Shown one piece after another: positions 1 to 8,197 of a stretch of DNA of 64,000 bases. The stretch lies in NCBI RefSeq assembly GCF_013032455.1, contig NZ_WQCF01000002.1, forward strand, positions 434,001 through 498,000. Reading direction: 5' to 3'. The notes below the pieces were generated by a model. That model saw only the letters and a program-made list of their open reading frames with translations, was not told the DNA's origin and made no database searches. How positions within the stretch are numbered: the stretch's first letter is position 1; each line of letters starts with the position of its first letter. The position numbers and the translations under genes were made by a program. This DNA is from Ruegeria atlantica. Lineage in GTDB: Bacteria; Pseudomonadota; Alphaproteobacteria; Rhodobacterales; Rhodobacteraceae.

Positions 1-557
1 GCGCTGTGCGTAGCTTTGGCACAATGTTGATTGATATGTATCCGCAAGGCCCCGTGGACGCGGAACCCTATAGCGAAGGACAGGACCCGTTTGAAATCGC
101 GCGCTGGTTCGATGCCGGCAACTACATGATCACCCAAAACCCAGCCTATAAGAACCTTTGGATTCAAGGTGGCCCACGCGCCCGTGTTTTCTTTCGTGAT
201 AACCCTTCGAAAGCGCCTGCGCTGAACAAGATTCCTCTGGTGAAGTGGGACAAGCGGTATGTCTATGTCAGCTCGACGCATTCACTGCTGCCGCGCGGAT
301 TGAACCAAGTGTATGATGAATGGGGTGGTGAAAAGGCTAGTGGTGCGCTGCTGCATGCCAAGCTGATCAGCACACTAGGCGAAAAAGCCTCGGAAGAGAT
401 GCACCGCCGCCAGCATTACCGCCGCTCGGGCGAATACCGTGCCTATTCCGAAGGGCTGGGAGACAAACCCGTGTTCTGGTGTGAGCAGTCCGAAAAATAC
501 ATCAATTGGCGACAGCTTGAAATCTTGGGCCTCATGTCGAAGGGAAACTGGGCATGA
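1..557 (+). CDS. glycosyltransferase family 2 protein, C-terminal fragment
   Basis: The reading frame is open to the left edge, so only the last ~185 residues are present and the catalytic GT-A core lies outside the window. The fragment has the run ARWFDAGNY, ...NLWIQGGPRARVFF, ...YINWRQLEILGLMSKGNWA at its end. I recall this tail from family 2 glycosyltransferases of Rhodobacteraceae, but family membership is a recollection and no catalytic motif is visible here. The stop overlaps the next start by ATGA, so it is translationally coupled to the branching-type glycosyltransferase. With the sulfotransferase after that, it suggests assembly of a cell-surface or secreted glycan. Confidence 0.65.
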   Translation, partial: AVRSFGTMLIDMYPQGPVDAEPYSEGQDPFEIARWFDAGNYMITQNPAYKNLWIQGGPRARVFFRDNPSKAPALNKIPLVKWDKRYVYVSSTHSLLPRGLNQVYDEWGGEKASGALLHAKLISTLGEKASEEMHRRQHYRRSGEYRAYSEGLGDKPVFWCEQSEKYINWRQLEILGLMSKGNWA

Positions 558-2254
558 ATCGTCTGGGCATCGTCATGCTGGCCCATACGGCCTTGCACCG
601 GGCCGCCCAGGTTGCGCGGCACTGGACAGCATCCGGTTGCCCGGTTGTGATCCATGTGGACCGCAAGGTGCCTGCGCAGGACTATTCCGACTTCGTGGCC
701 GCCTGCACAGATGATCCGCTGATCCGTTTCTCAGAGCGTCATATTTGCGAATGGGGAGGCTGGGGCATCGTCGCGGCTTCTCAATCCGCAGCCGAACTTA
801 TGCTCGAGGCGTTTCCGGATGTGCACCATGTTTTTCTGTCTTCGGGTGCTTGCCTGCCATTGCGGCCAATAGACGAGCTGATCGCCTATATTGCTGACCG
901 GCCCCGTGTGGATTTCATTGAAAGTGCAACCACGGCCGATGTCGGCTGGACGATCGGCGGGTTGGACCAAGAGCGATTTACGCTGCGATTTCCATTTTCC
1001 TGGCGCAGAAACCGCACGCTGTTTGATGCCTACGTGAAATTCCAGCGAACCGTCGGCATGCGTCGCAAAATCCCTGATGGGTTGATGCCGCATATGGGCA
1101 GCCAGTGGTGGTGCCTGACACGACAGACCTTGTCGGCTATACTTCAGGATCCAAAGCGCCAGATTTATGATCGCTATTTCCGCCAGGTCTGGATTCCGGA
1201 TGAAAGTTATTTCCAAACGCTAACCAGACTCTATTCCACCCATATCGAAAGCCGGTCTTTGACTCTGTCCAAATTCGATTACCAGGGGCGGCCCCACATC
1301 TTTTATGATGACCATTTACAGTTGCTACGCCGGTCGGATTGTTTTGTGGCTCGCAAAATCTGGCCGCGTGCAGACCGGCTTTACCAGGCCTTTCTGACCG
1401 ATCAGAACAGCGCAATGCGACCGACCGAGCCCAACCCGGGCAAGATCGACCGAGTGTTCTCCAAAGCGGTTGAGCGCCGGACGCGTGGGCGTGACGGGCT
1501 GTATATGCAAAGCCGTTTTCCGCGCCACGGTAGTGAAAACGGGCTGACCTCTTTCCCTTATTCAGTATTTCAAGGCTTTGCCGAACTATTCGATGATTTC
1601 GTGCCCTGGCTGAGCGAAGCCACAGGGACCCGCGTCCACGGACATCTATTTGCACCTGAGCGGGCCCAGTTTGCGGACGAGGACACCATTACCAACGGTG
1701 CGCTCAGTGATTGCCCCGTATTGCGAGACTATAATCCGACGGCCTTTGTCTCGAACCTGATCTGGAACACACGCGGCGAGAGGCAGTGCTTTCAGTTCGG
1801 CCCTGCAGACACCCAGAAAATCAACTGGTTTCTGGCACGCGACAAGAATGCGCAGATCTCGGTCATTACCGGAGCCTGGGCGATTCCACTGTTCCTGTCG
1901 AACATGAATTTCGCCGATATCCGTTGTGAGGCCGCACGTCTGCAGCAAATCGAGACCAAACAGCTTGAAGTTCTGAACTCGGTCTGGACCAAGGCACGTG
2001 TACGTACTTGGTCGCTGGCGGAATTCGTGGAGTCCCCGATGGAGCCCCTGCAAACCGTGATCGAGGAAATCGGGACCAAACGCGCCAGCCACCTGACCGA
2101 AACTCCGGTGATGGTAGATCTATCCGGCTTTGGGAAATTCCTGCAGAACCTCAAGAACCAAGGTATGCATCCCTATCTGGTAGGAGATTTTCCCACGGAC
2201 GATGTGTTTGGTTCACGGGTCCGTCCGTTCAAAAAACCTTATCTGGTGCAATAA
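554..2254 (+). CDS. core-2/I-branching (GT14-like) beta-1,6-N-acetylglucosaminyltransferase family protein
   Basis: 566 residues. The N-terminal ~270 residues resemble the Branch family: the start GIVMLAHTALHRAAQVARHW, then VIHVDRK, the stretch HHVFLSSGACLPLRPI (the family's SG-D-PL region) and a W-W-LTR motif near residue 195 followed by PDESYFQTL. These enzymes transfer a sugar, usually GlcNAc, from a nucleotide sugar to a glycan acceptor; the real donor here is unknown. Residues ~300-566 form a second region of unknown role that I think corresponds to a domain of unknown function often fused to this family in roseobacters (DUF5928, from memory). The start ATG overlaps the previous stop by 4 nt, and the sulfotransferase follows 6 nt later, so the three form one operon. 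Confidence 0.75.
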   Translation: MNRLGIVMLAHTALHRAAQVARHWTASGCPVVIHVDRKVPAQDYSDFVAACTDDPLIRFSERHICEWGGWGIVAASQSAAELMLEAFPDVHHVFLSSGACLPLRPIDELIAYIADRPRVDFIESATTADVGWTIGGLDQERFTLRFPFSWRRNRTLFDAYVKFQRTVGMRRKIPDGLMPHMGSQWWCLTRQTLSAILQDPKRQIYDRYFRQVWIPDESYFQTLTRLYSTHIESRSLTLSKFDYQGRPHIFYDDHLQLLRRSDCFVARKIWPRADRLYQAFLTDQNSAMRPTEPNPGKIDRVFSKAVERRTRGRDGLYMQSRFPRHGSENGLTSFPYSVFQGFAELFDDFVPWLSEATGTRVHGHLFAPERAQFADEDTITNGALSDCPVLRDYNPTAFVSNLIWNTRGERQCFQFGPADTQKINWFLARDKNAQISVITGAWAIPLFLSNMNFADIRCEAARLQQIETKQLEVLNSVWTKARVRTWSLAEFVESPMEPLQTVIEEIGTKRASHLTETPVMVDLSGFGKFLQNLKNQGMHPYLVGDFPTDDVFGSRVRPFKKPYLVQ

Positions 2255-2260
2255 CCTGCC

Positions 2261-3706
2261 ATGACATCCAGATTTGACTATTTCATCATTCTTGCCGCCA
2301 TGCGTACCGGGTCCAACCTGCTTGAGTTCAACCTGAACGCACTGGAAGGCGTCGCGTGCCATGGTGAGGCGTTCAACCCCCATTTCATCGGTCGGCTCAA
2401 ATCGGACAACCTGCTTGGCGTGACGTTGGAAGAACGCGACAACGACCCGATGAAACTTGTCCGCGCAATCAAATCAGACGGTGGAAAACTGAACGGTTTC
2501 CGTTTCTTTCAGGGGCACGATCCCCGAGTGTTAGAGCCTGCATTGAACGATCCGCGCTGCGCCAAGATTATCCTGACGCGGAACCCATTGGATAGCTATG
2601 TCTCATTGAAAATCGCGCGTGAAACAAAGCAATGGCAGCTCAAGAACATAAAACGTCGCCGCGAGGCTCAAATCGAATTCGACGCGCAGGAATTTGAAAG
2701 ATATTTGGATCAACAGCAGGATTTCCAACTCCTGTTACTCAACGCTTTGCAGACGACAGGGCAGACCGGTTTTTACATTGCCTATGACGATCTCAACAAT
2801 CTGGACGTACTGAACGGCCTTGCCGACTGGCTGGGCGTCAATGCGCGGTTGTCCGCGATCGACGACACGATCAAGCCGCAAAACCCGGAACCGACCCTGT
2901 CCAAGGTGACGAACCCTGAAGAAACAGCGTTAGCCTTGGCCGAGGTCGACAGTTTCAATCTGCATCGCACACCAAATTTCGAACCCCGTCGCGGGCCGGC
3001 GGTGGGTAATTACATCGCCGCCCCGGACACACCGCTGTTGTATCTGCCGATCCGCAGCGGGATTGAGGGGCCAGTGACCCAATGGCTGGCCGATCTGGAC
3101 AAGGTCAGCACCGACAGGTTGATCACCAATCAAAATCGCAAACAAATGAAGCGCTGGCTTCAAAATCAATCTGGGCACCGCAAGTTCTGCGTGCTCCGTC
3201 ACCCGCTGGCCCGCGCGCATTCAGCCTTCTGTTTGTATATCCTCAGCACCGAACCCGGCGCATATCTGAAGATCCGCAACATGCTGCGCAACAGGTTCAA
3301 GGTACCGATTCCCGGTCAGCTACGCCCGGAAAACTACCCTATCGACCAGCATTATCAGGCATTTTCGGCCTTCCTTACCTTTTTACGTCAGAATCTTGCC
3401 GGGCAAACACCCGTTCGGGTCGACGGGGTTTGGGCCAGCCAATCTCAGGTCTTGGACGGCATGGCCTCATTTGCCATTCCTGATCTAATCTTGCGAGAAG
3501 AAGAAATAAAAACGGCCTTGCCCGATTTGGCGCGCCGCTTGGGCCATGACGCCCCGCCCAGCCCCGGACAATGCCCAACGGACGGGCCGTTCAAGCTGGA
3601 CGACATCTATGACGCAAAACTAGAAGCGCTGGCGACCGAGGTCTACCAGCGCGATTATATGCAGTTCGGGTTCGGAGAGTGGAAATCTCCTACGGGCGCA
3701 GCGTGA
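2261..3706 (+). CDS. sulfotransferase with two sulfotransferase-like domains
   Basis: 481 residues. The first half has the PAPS 5'-phosphosulfate loop near residues 13-20 (AAMRTGSNLLE) and a 3'-phosphate motif KIILTRNPLDSYVSLK near residue 103, as in NodH/Stf0-type carbohydrate sulfotransferases. The second half, after a linker near residue 230, has a second pair: LLYLPIRSGIEG near residue 255 and KFCVLRHPLARAHSAF near residue 305, the latter like the R-P-R-S signature of family 2 sulfotransferases. The protein therefore looks like a fusion of two domains; the second 5' loop is degenerate, so perhaps only the first is active. Likely role: transfer of sulfate to a glycan made by the upstream glycosyltransferases (inference). 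The end overlaps the convergent L,D-transpeptidase gene by 17 bp. Confidence 0.75.
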   Translation: MTSRFDYFIILAAMRTGSNLLEFNLNALEGVACHGEAFNPHFIGRLKSDNLLGVTLEERDNDPMKLVRAIKSDGGKLNGFRFFQGHDPRVLEPALNDPRCAKIILTRNPLDSYVSLKIARETKQWQLKNIKRRREAQIEFDAQEFERYLDQQQDFQLLLLNALQTTGQTGFYIAYDDLNNLDVLNGLADWLGVNARLSAIDDTIKPQNPEPTLSKVTNPEETALALAEVDSFNLHRTPNFEPRRGPAVGNYIAAPDTPLLYLPIRSGIEGPVTQWLADLDKVSTDRLITNQNRKQMKRWLQNQSGHRKFCVLRHPLARAHSAFCLYILSTEPGAYLKIRNMLRNRFKVPIPGQLRPENYPIDQHYQAFSAFLTFLRQNLAGQTPVRVDGVWASQSQVLDGMASFAIPDLILREEEIKTALPDLARRLGHDAPPSPGQCPTDGPFKLDDIYDAKLEALATEVYQRDYMQFGFGEWKSPTGAA

Positions 3707-4208
3707 TCAGCGTGCCCTTGTTCACCATCGCATAGATTTCTTCGATCTCTTCATTCTTGACGGCGATGCAACCTGCGGTCCAATCCGGCGTCTTTTTGGC
3801 GCGCTTCAGTTCCGCCCGCTTTTTCGGCTGGCCGTGAATGAAAATATCGCCGCCCGGATCGACACCGGCTGCCTTGGCCTGCGCAATATCATTCGAATTC
3901 GGATAGGAAATCCCCAATGACAAGTGATAGCGGCTGTTGGGATTGCGACGGTCGATCAAATAGCTGCCTTCGGGCGTGCGTCCATCGCCGCGCTTGGTCT
4001 TTGTGCCATTCGGTGCAAAGCCCAAATCAACCTTGTATTCCTTGAGAATGGTTTCGTTGTGCAGAAGATACATCTTCCGCGCACCCTTGTTGATGACCAA
4101 AGAGGTCACCTCGGGGCCATCATAGGTTAGAAATCGCGGGCTGGCCGAAGCACAGGCCGAAAGGCCCAGCGTTGCCACAGCACCCAATCCAAATGCTCGA
4201 CGATCCAT
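3690..4208 (-). CDS. L,D-transpeptidase (YkuD family) lipoprotein
   Basis: 172 residues. The N-terminus MDRRAFGLGAVATLGLSAC combines a twin-arginine-like start with a lipobox (LSAC), so the protein is probably exported and lipid-anchored, with the mature part beginning at Cys19. The YkuD catalytic signature is complete: an HG (DIFIHGQP, near residue 125) and then TAGCIAV with the nucleophile Cys near residue 147. Family members cross-link peptidoglycan stem peptides (3-3 links) or attach proteins to them. The conserved RNPNSRYHLSLGISYPN stretch precedes the active site. It is monocistronic on the minus strand, converges with the sulfotransferase gene, and lies 63 bp downstream of the sodium channel gene. 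Confidence 0.88.
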   Translation of the reverse strand: MDRRAFGLGAVATLGLSACASASPRFLTYDGPEVTSLVINKGARKMYLLHNETILKEYKVDLGFAPNGTKTKRGDGRTPEGSYLIDRRNPNSRYHLSLGISYPNSNDIAQAKAAGVDPGGDIFIHGQPKKRAELKRAKKTPDWTAGCIAVKNEEIEEIYAMVNKGTLITLRP

Positions 4209-4271
4209 GTTTCACTGCCTGCTACTGCTCATTTTTTTTAAGCATTATGCCAAATTTCTGAAAATCTGAAA

Positions 4272-5057
4272 TCACTTTTTTCTGTGTTGTTGCTCAGTCA
4301 GACGACGTTCGATGCTTTCCAGCCGTTCCAGCACTTCGTCACGATAGGCATCGGTCTTCACCTCATCCTCGGCATGGTGTGCATCCTGCATCGAGTTCAC
4401 GATCAGACCGACCAAAAGGTTCACCACCGCAAAGGTGGTGACCATGATGAAAGGCACGAAGAACAGCCAGGCATAGGGGTAGACCTCCATCACCGGGCGG
4501 ACGATGCCCATGGACCAGCTTTCCAGCGTCATGATCTGGAACAGCGTATAGGCCGACAGACCCAGATCACCGAACCAGTCTGGAAATGAGACCGAGAACA
4601 GCTTGGTCGAGATTACCGCGCCGATATAGAACAGGATCGCCATAAGCAGGAACACGCTGGCCATGCCAGGCAAGGCCGAGATGAATCCTTCGACCACCCG
4701 GCGCAGGCGAGGCGCAACCGAGATGACCCGGAGAACCCGCAAAATCCTCAGCGCCCGAAGCACTGACAAGCCACCCGCACTTGGGATTAAGGCGATGCCA
4801 ACAACGATAAAGTCAAAGATGTTCCAGCCATTGGTAAAGAACCGCTGCCTGGTTGCCAGCAGTTTCATGGCAATCTCGGCCACGAAGATAGCCAGACAGA
4901 TGCTGTCCAGCGTCACGATCAGGGGGCCAGCGGCCTCCATAAGCGTAGGTGAGGTCTCCATCCCCAGCAAAATGGCGTTGAAGATAATGACCGCGGTGAT
5001 GAACCGGCCAAAGGTGGGATTTTCAATGATGTTCAGCAGGCGCTGATTAAATCCCAT
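4272..5057 (-). CDS. bacterial voltage-gated sodium channel (NaChBac/NavSp type)
   Basis: 261 residues from the chosen start. A single-domain, six-helix channel that assembles as a tetramer in the inner membrane. S4 is clear near residues 95-120 (SVLRALRILRVLRVISVAPRLRR, arginines every third residue), and the pore loop near residue 180 has the sodium-selectivity filter TLESWSM. S6 (FIMVTTFAVVNLLVGLIVNSM) is followed by an acidic linker and a short C-terminal coiled coil (VLERLESIERRL). NavSp1 of Ruegeria pomeroyi is the well-known relative. The ATG at 5057 has AGGAG nine bases upstream. An ATG at 5081 (overlapping the methyltransferase stop as ATGA) is possible but lacks a ribosome site. The gene lies just after the RNA methyltransferase gene and is probably co-transcribed with it. 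Confidence 0.92.
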   Translation of the reverse strand: MGFNQRLLNIIENPTFGRFITAVIIFNAILLGMETSPTLMEAAGPLIVTLDSICLAIFVAEIAMKLLATRQRFFTNGWNIFDFIVVGIALIPSAGGLSVLRALRILRVLRVISVAPRLRRVVEGFISALPGMASVFLLMAILFYIGAVISTKLFSVSFPDWFGDLGLSAYTLFQIMTLESWSMGIVRPVMEVYPYAWLFFVPFIMVTTFAVVNLLVGLIVNSMQDAHHAEDEVKTDAYRDEVLERLESIERRLTEQQHRKK

Positions 5058-5077
5058 CGTTACATTCTCCTGTGTGC

Positions 5078-6307
5078 TCATGATCCGGGGCCCCGTACAA
5101 ACCGTGCGGCAAGTTCTGTGTGTGACGACCACCGAAATTGGTCCACCACCTGCACCCATTCAAGGGTGTAGCCTGCGTTTACCAGCATTTTTGCATCTCG
5201 CGCGAAAGTCACCGGGTTGCAGGAAACATAGGCGATTGTCGGAAGAAGGGCGTGCGCCAGCTCTGACACCTGCGCCTCGGCCCCGGCGCGGGGCGGGTCG
5301 ATGACCACCGCGTCAAAGGGTTTTAGTTCATCCGGCATCAGCGGACGACGGAACAAGTCTCGGGCCTCGACCGTGACGCGCTTCAACCCCTGCGTTCGGC
5401 GCCAACCTTGATCCAGCGCATCTGTCATCGCGGCCTCGCCTTCCACCGCATGAACTTCGGCTGTCTGAGCAAGGGGCAGAGAGAAGGTACCGCTGCCCGC
5501 AAACAGATCCACAACGCGCTTTGCGCCTTGGGTGGCTTGCAAAACGGCCTGTAATAGAGCCTTTTCTCCGTCTTTTGTCGCCTGCAGGAAAGCCCCCGGG
5601 GGTGGCAACACCCCAGCCGCACCAAAGCGCTGAACGGGGGGCTCACGCATGGCGATCACCTCACCATCCCAGCTGAGGCGTGCAAGCCCGTGTTTCTCGG
5701 TCGCCTGAGCCAACGCTAGTTCCAACGGGCCATCCAAAGGCTTGCCGTCCTTGACTGCCACATCCAACCCACCTTCGGACAGAGTCAGCGTCACGGCCAG
5801 CACGCCTTTACGACTGCCGCCCAGAATGGCCAAGGCTTCGGCCACCGGAATGGCGGCGATCAAAGCCGGATCCAGCAGGTGGCAATCGGTGATCTCGGTG
5901 ATCGTGTCGGATGCACGACCGTGAAACCCGGCCAGCGTGCCTTTCTTTGTACGGCGTACCGCAATGGTTGCCCGGCGGCGTGATCTGGCCGGAGAAGTGT
6001 GGATCGGGCGCATCTGCGCCTCCATCCCCTGCGCAGCCAGTGCATTGCGCACCACATCGACCTTCCAGTTGGCTACAAACTCATCAGCAGCATGCTGCAA
6101 TTGGCACCCGCCGCACGCCTTGTAGTGGCGACAAGGCGCCTTGACCCGCTGATCCGAGGGCGTTTCAACCCGGATATCAGTCAACACCTGCCCTTCCAGA
6201 GACCCGCTGACCACTTCACCCGGAAGGGTGCGCGGTGCATAAACGGGGCCATCGGCGATGCCGTCGCCCTGATGGCCAAGACGGGTTATGGTGAACTGCT
6301 GGGTCAT
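5078..6307 (-). CDS. class I SAM-dependent RNA (uracil-5-) methyltransferase, TrmA/RlmD family
   Basis: 409 residues. The N-terminal TRAM-like part (TITRLGHQGDGIADG...VYAPRTLPGEVV) is followed by a cysteine cluster C-x5-C-GG-C near residues 59-68 and another Cys near residue 142, the usual 4Fe-4S ligands of RlmD/RumA. The methyltransferase domain has the SAM motif VVDLFAGSGTFSLPLA near residue 268, then DPPRAG near residue 341, the catalytic Cys in YVSCNP near residue 365 and the general-base Glu in HTELAARF at the end. It should make 5-methyluridine in rRNA (or tRNA); which position cannot be told from sequence. It heads a unit with the sodium channel gene 20 bp downstream. Confidence 0.88.
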   Translation of the reverse strand: MTQQFTITRLGHQGDGIADGPVYAPRTLPGEVVSGSLEGQVLTDIRVETPSDQRVKAPCRHYKACGGCQLQHAADEFVANWKVDVVRNALAAQGMEAQMRPIHTSPARSRRRATIAVRRTKKGTLAGFHGRASDTITEITDCHLLDPALIAAIPVAEALAILGGSRKGVLAVTLTLSEGGLDVAVKDGKPLDGPLELALAQATEKHGLARLSWDGEVIAMREPPVQRFGAAGVLPPPGAFLQATKDGEKALLQAVLQATQGAKRVVDLFAGSGTFSLPLAQTAEVHAVEGEAAMTDALDQGWRRTQGLKRVTVEARDLFRRPLMPDELKPFDAVVIDPPRAGAEAQVSELAHALLPTIAYVSCNPVTFARDAKMLVNAGYTLEWVQVVDQFRWSSHTELAARFVRGPGS

Positions 6308-6323
6308 ATGGCGCCTGATACCG

Positions 6324-6347
6324 GGGCTTTTCGGACAACAAAAGCCC
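6324..6347 (-). terminator. inverted repeat between ABC exporter gene and RNA methyltransferase gene
   Basis: GGGCTTTT at 6324-6331 and AAAAGCCC at 6340-6347 form a perfect 8-bp stem with an 8-nt loop. It sits between the stop of the second exporter gene (6365) and the start of the methyltransferase gene (6307), so it probably terminates or attenuates read-through from the exporter pair. There is no long T-tract beyond the stem. Confidence 0.45.
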
Positions 6348-6364
6348 TTAGCGTGTTTTGTGCT

Positions 6365-8197
6365 TTATTCGGCGGCTTCTGCCTGAATAAATCCGCCCGA
6401 CTGGCGATGCCAGAACCGCGCGTAAAGCCCCCCTTGCTTCAACAGCACGTCGTGGGTACCGGTTTCGACAATCCGTCCCTGATCCAGAACGATGATCCGG
6501 TCCATCTCGCTGAGCGTCGACAGGCGATGCGCAATCGCCAGCACTGTCTTGCCCTGCATCACCCGGTGCAGCGCCGCCTGTATCGAGGCTTCAACCTCGG
6601 AATCCAGCGCAGACGTCGCCTCATCCAGGACCAGGATTGGCGCATCCTTTAAGATCGCGCGAGCCAGAGCAATCCTCTGCCGCTGGCCACCGCTGAGTTT
6701 CACGCCCCGCTCACCCAGATGAGCGTCGTAACCCTTGCGACCATGGGCATCCTGTAGGCTGAGGATAAATTCATGGGCTTCAGCCTTCTTCGCTGCCGCG
6801 ATCATCTCGTCTTCTGAAGCACCCGGACGGCCGTATAGAATATTCTCACGCGCCGAGCGATTGAACATCGCCGTTTCCTGCGTAACCATTCCGATCTGTC
6901 CGCGCAAACTGTCCTGCGTCACCTGCGCCACATTCTGCCCGTCGATACGGATAGCGCCCTTTTCCCCGTCATAGAGCCTAAGGAGCAGTGAAACTAAGGT
7001 CGACTTCCCGGCCCCTGAGGCCCCAACGATACCCAGTTTTTCACCTGGATGAACGGTCATGCTCACGTCAGACACACCGCCTACATCGCGGCCATAGGCA
7101 AAGCTAACCTGATCGAAATCAATCTGTCCTTCGGTCACGGTGAGTTCAGTTGTACCTGCCAAATCCTCCACCCGGTCGCGCTTGGTCAGCGTCTTCATGC
7201 CGTTCTCGACTTCACCCACATTCGCGTACAACCCCATCAGCGTGAAACTGACCCAACCAGTCATCTGCGCGATTCGAATAGAAACGGCTCCCGCTGCGAC
7301 GATATCCCCTGCCGTTGCGATCCCGTTCCGCCACAACAACAATGTCGCGCCTAACAGAAGCACCGGCAGTACCCCCGCCAGAACCATCAAGATAAAGCGG
7401 AAGCTGGCGGACAGTGCACCAAAGGCCAGCATCTTTTCGCGTAGGTCGACCATCGAGTTTCGCGCAGCCTGATCCTCGAACGCGGAATGTGCGAACAGTT
7501 TGACGGTTTTGATGTTGGTGATCGTGTCAACCACCTGCCCCGACACCATCGCACGCGCCCCAGCCCGCGCGGCAGACCGCACGCGGATGCGTGGTAAGTA
7601 CCAACGGATCAGCAGGAAATACACGACCAGCCAGGCGGCAAAAGGCAGCATCACCAATGGATGAATAGACCCTAACAAAAGCAAAGAGCCCACAAGTGAG
7701 GCAAGCGCAAATACAATCGCGCTGATCGTTTCTGAGACGACCGAGGCCAGCGCATTTGAGGTTTGCATCTGTTTCTGTGCGATCCGACCGGCGAAATCGT
7801 CGTCGAAATACGTGACCGATTGGCCAAGGGTCCAACGGTTCAGCTTGGCCAGAACTAGAGGCGGCACATTCGGCATGACGATGTAATTGTTGGTAACCGA
7901 AGACAGTCCGAACAAGGCCGGGCGCAGCACCATGAAAAACACGACCACACCAAAAAGCATCCACAGGCTGTCGCCCGAGAAAAAACCTTCGGGGCCACTT
8001 TGCGTCGCCAGATCAACCACCAAACCCAGCATCCAGGCAGTACCAGCCTCCATCGCACCCGCCGAAGCCGAGAAAAAAGCGGCAACGAATATCATCGGCC
8101 ACGCGCCGGATAGACACCAGCGAATGAACGCCCCCAACGTTTGCGGCGGGGGCGTCTCAGTGTTTTTGAACGGATCGATCAGGTCGGCAACCTTCAT
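6365..8197 (-). CDS. ABC exporter, fused permease and ATPase (second of a pair)
   Basis: 610 residues. Six predicted membrane helices occupy about residues 30-330 (type IV exporter fold, MsbA/LmrA-like). The ATPase domain follows, with Walker A GASGAGKST near residue 392, signature LSGGQRQR near residue 498, Walker B ILVLDEATSALD with the catalytic Glu near residue 522, and a switch His in AIAHRLS. The N-terminus (LIDPFKNTETPPPQTL) matches the start of the neighbouring exporter, so the two are paralogues. Start and neighbour stop overlap as ATGA. Such pairs usually act as heterodimers exporting lipids, peptides or drugs; the substrate here is unknown. Both ATP sites look canonical, unlike the asymmetric TM287/288 type. 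Confidence 0.9.
   Translation of the reverse strand: MKVADLIDPFKNTETPPPQTLGAFIRWCLSGAWPMIFVAAFFSASAGAMEAGTAWMLGLVVDLATQSGPEGFFSGDSLWMLFGVVVFFMVLRPALFGLSSVTNNYIVMPNVPPLVLAKLNRWTLGQSVTYFDDDFAGRIAQKQMQTSNALASVVSETISAIVFALASLVGSLLLLGSIHPLVMLPFAAWLVVYFLLIRWYLPRIRVRSAARAGARAMVSGQVVDTITNIKTVKLFAHSAFEDQAARNSMVDLREKMLAFGALSASFRFILMVLAGVLPVLLLGATLLLWRNGIATAGDIVAAGAVSIRIAQMTGWVSFTLMGLYANVGEVENGMKTLTKRDRVEDLAGTTELTVTEGQIDFDQVSFAYGRDVGGVSDVSMTVHPGEKLGIVGASGAGKSTLVSLLLRLYDGEKGAIRIDGQNVAQVTQDSLRGQIGMVTQETAMFNRSARENILYGRPGASEDEMIAAAKKAEAHEFILSLQDAHGRKGYDAHLGERGVKLSGGQRQRIALARAILKDAPILVLDEATSALDSEVEASIQAALHRVMQGKTVLAIAHRLSTLSEMDRIIVLDQGRIVETGTHDVLLKQGGLYARFWHRQSGGFIQAEAAE

Noticed and set aside
5058-5081. Upstream start (ATG 5081) for the sodium channel
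   Set aside because: It would overlap the methyltransferase stop neatly, but it has no ribosome site, while AGGAG is placed correctly for ATG 5057.
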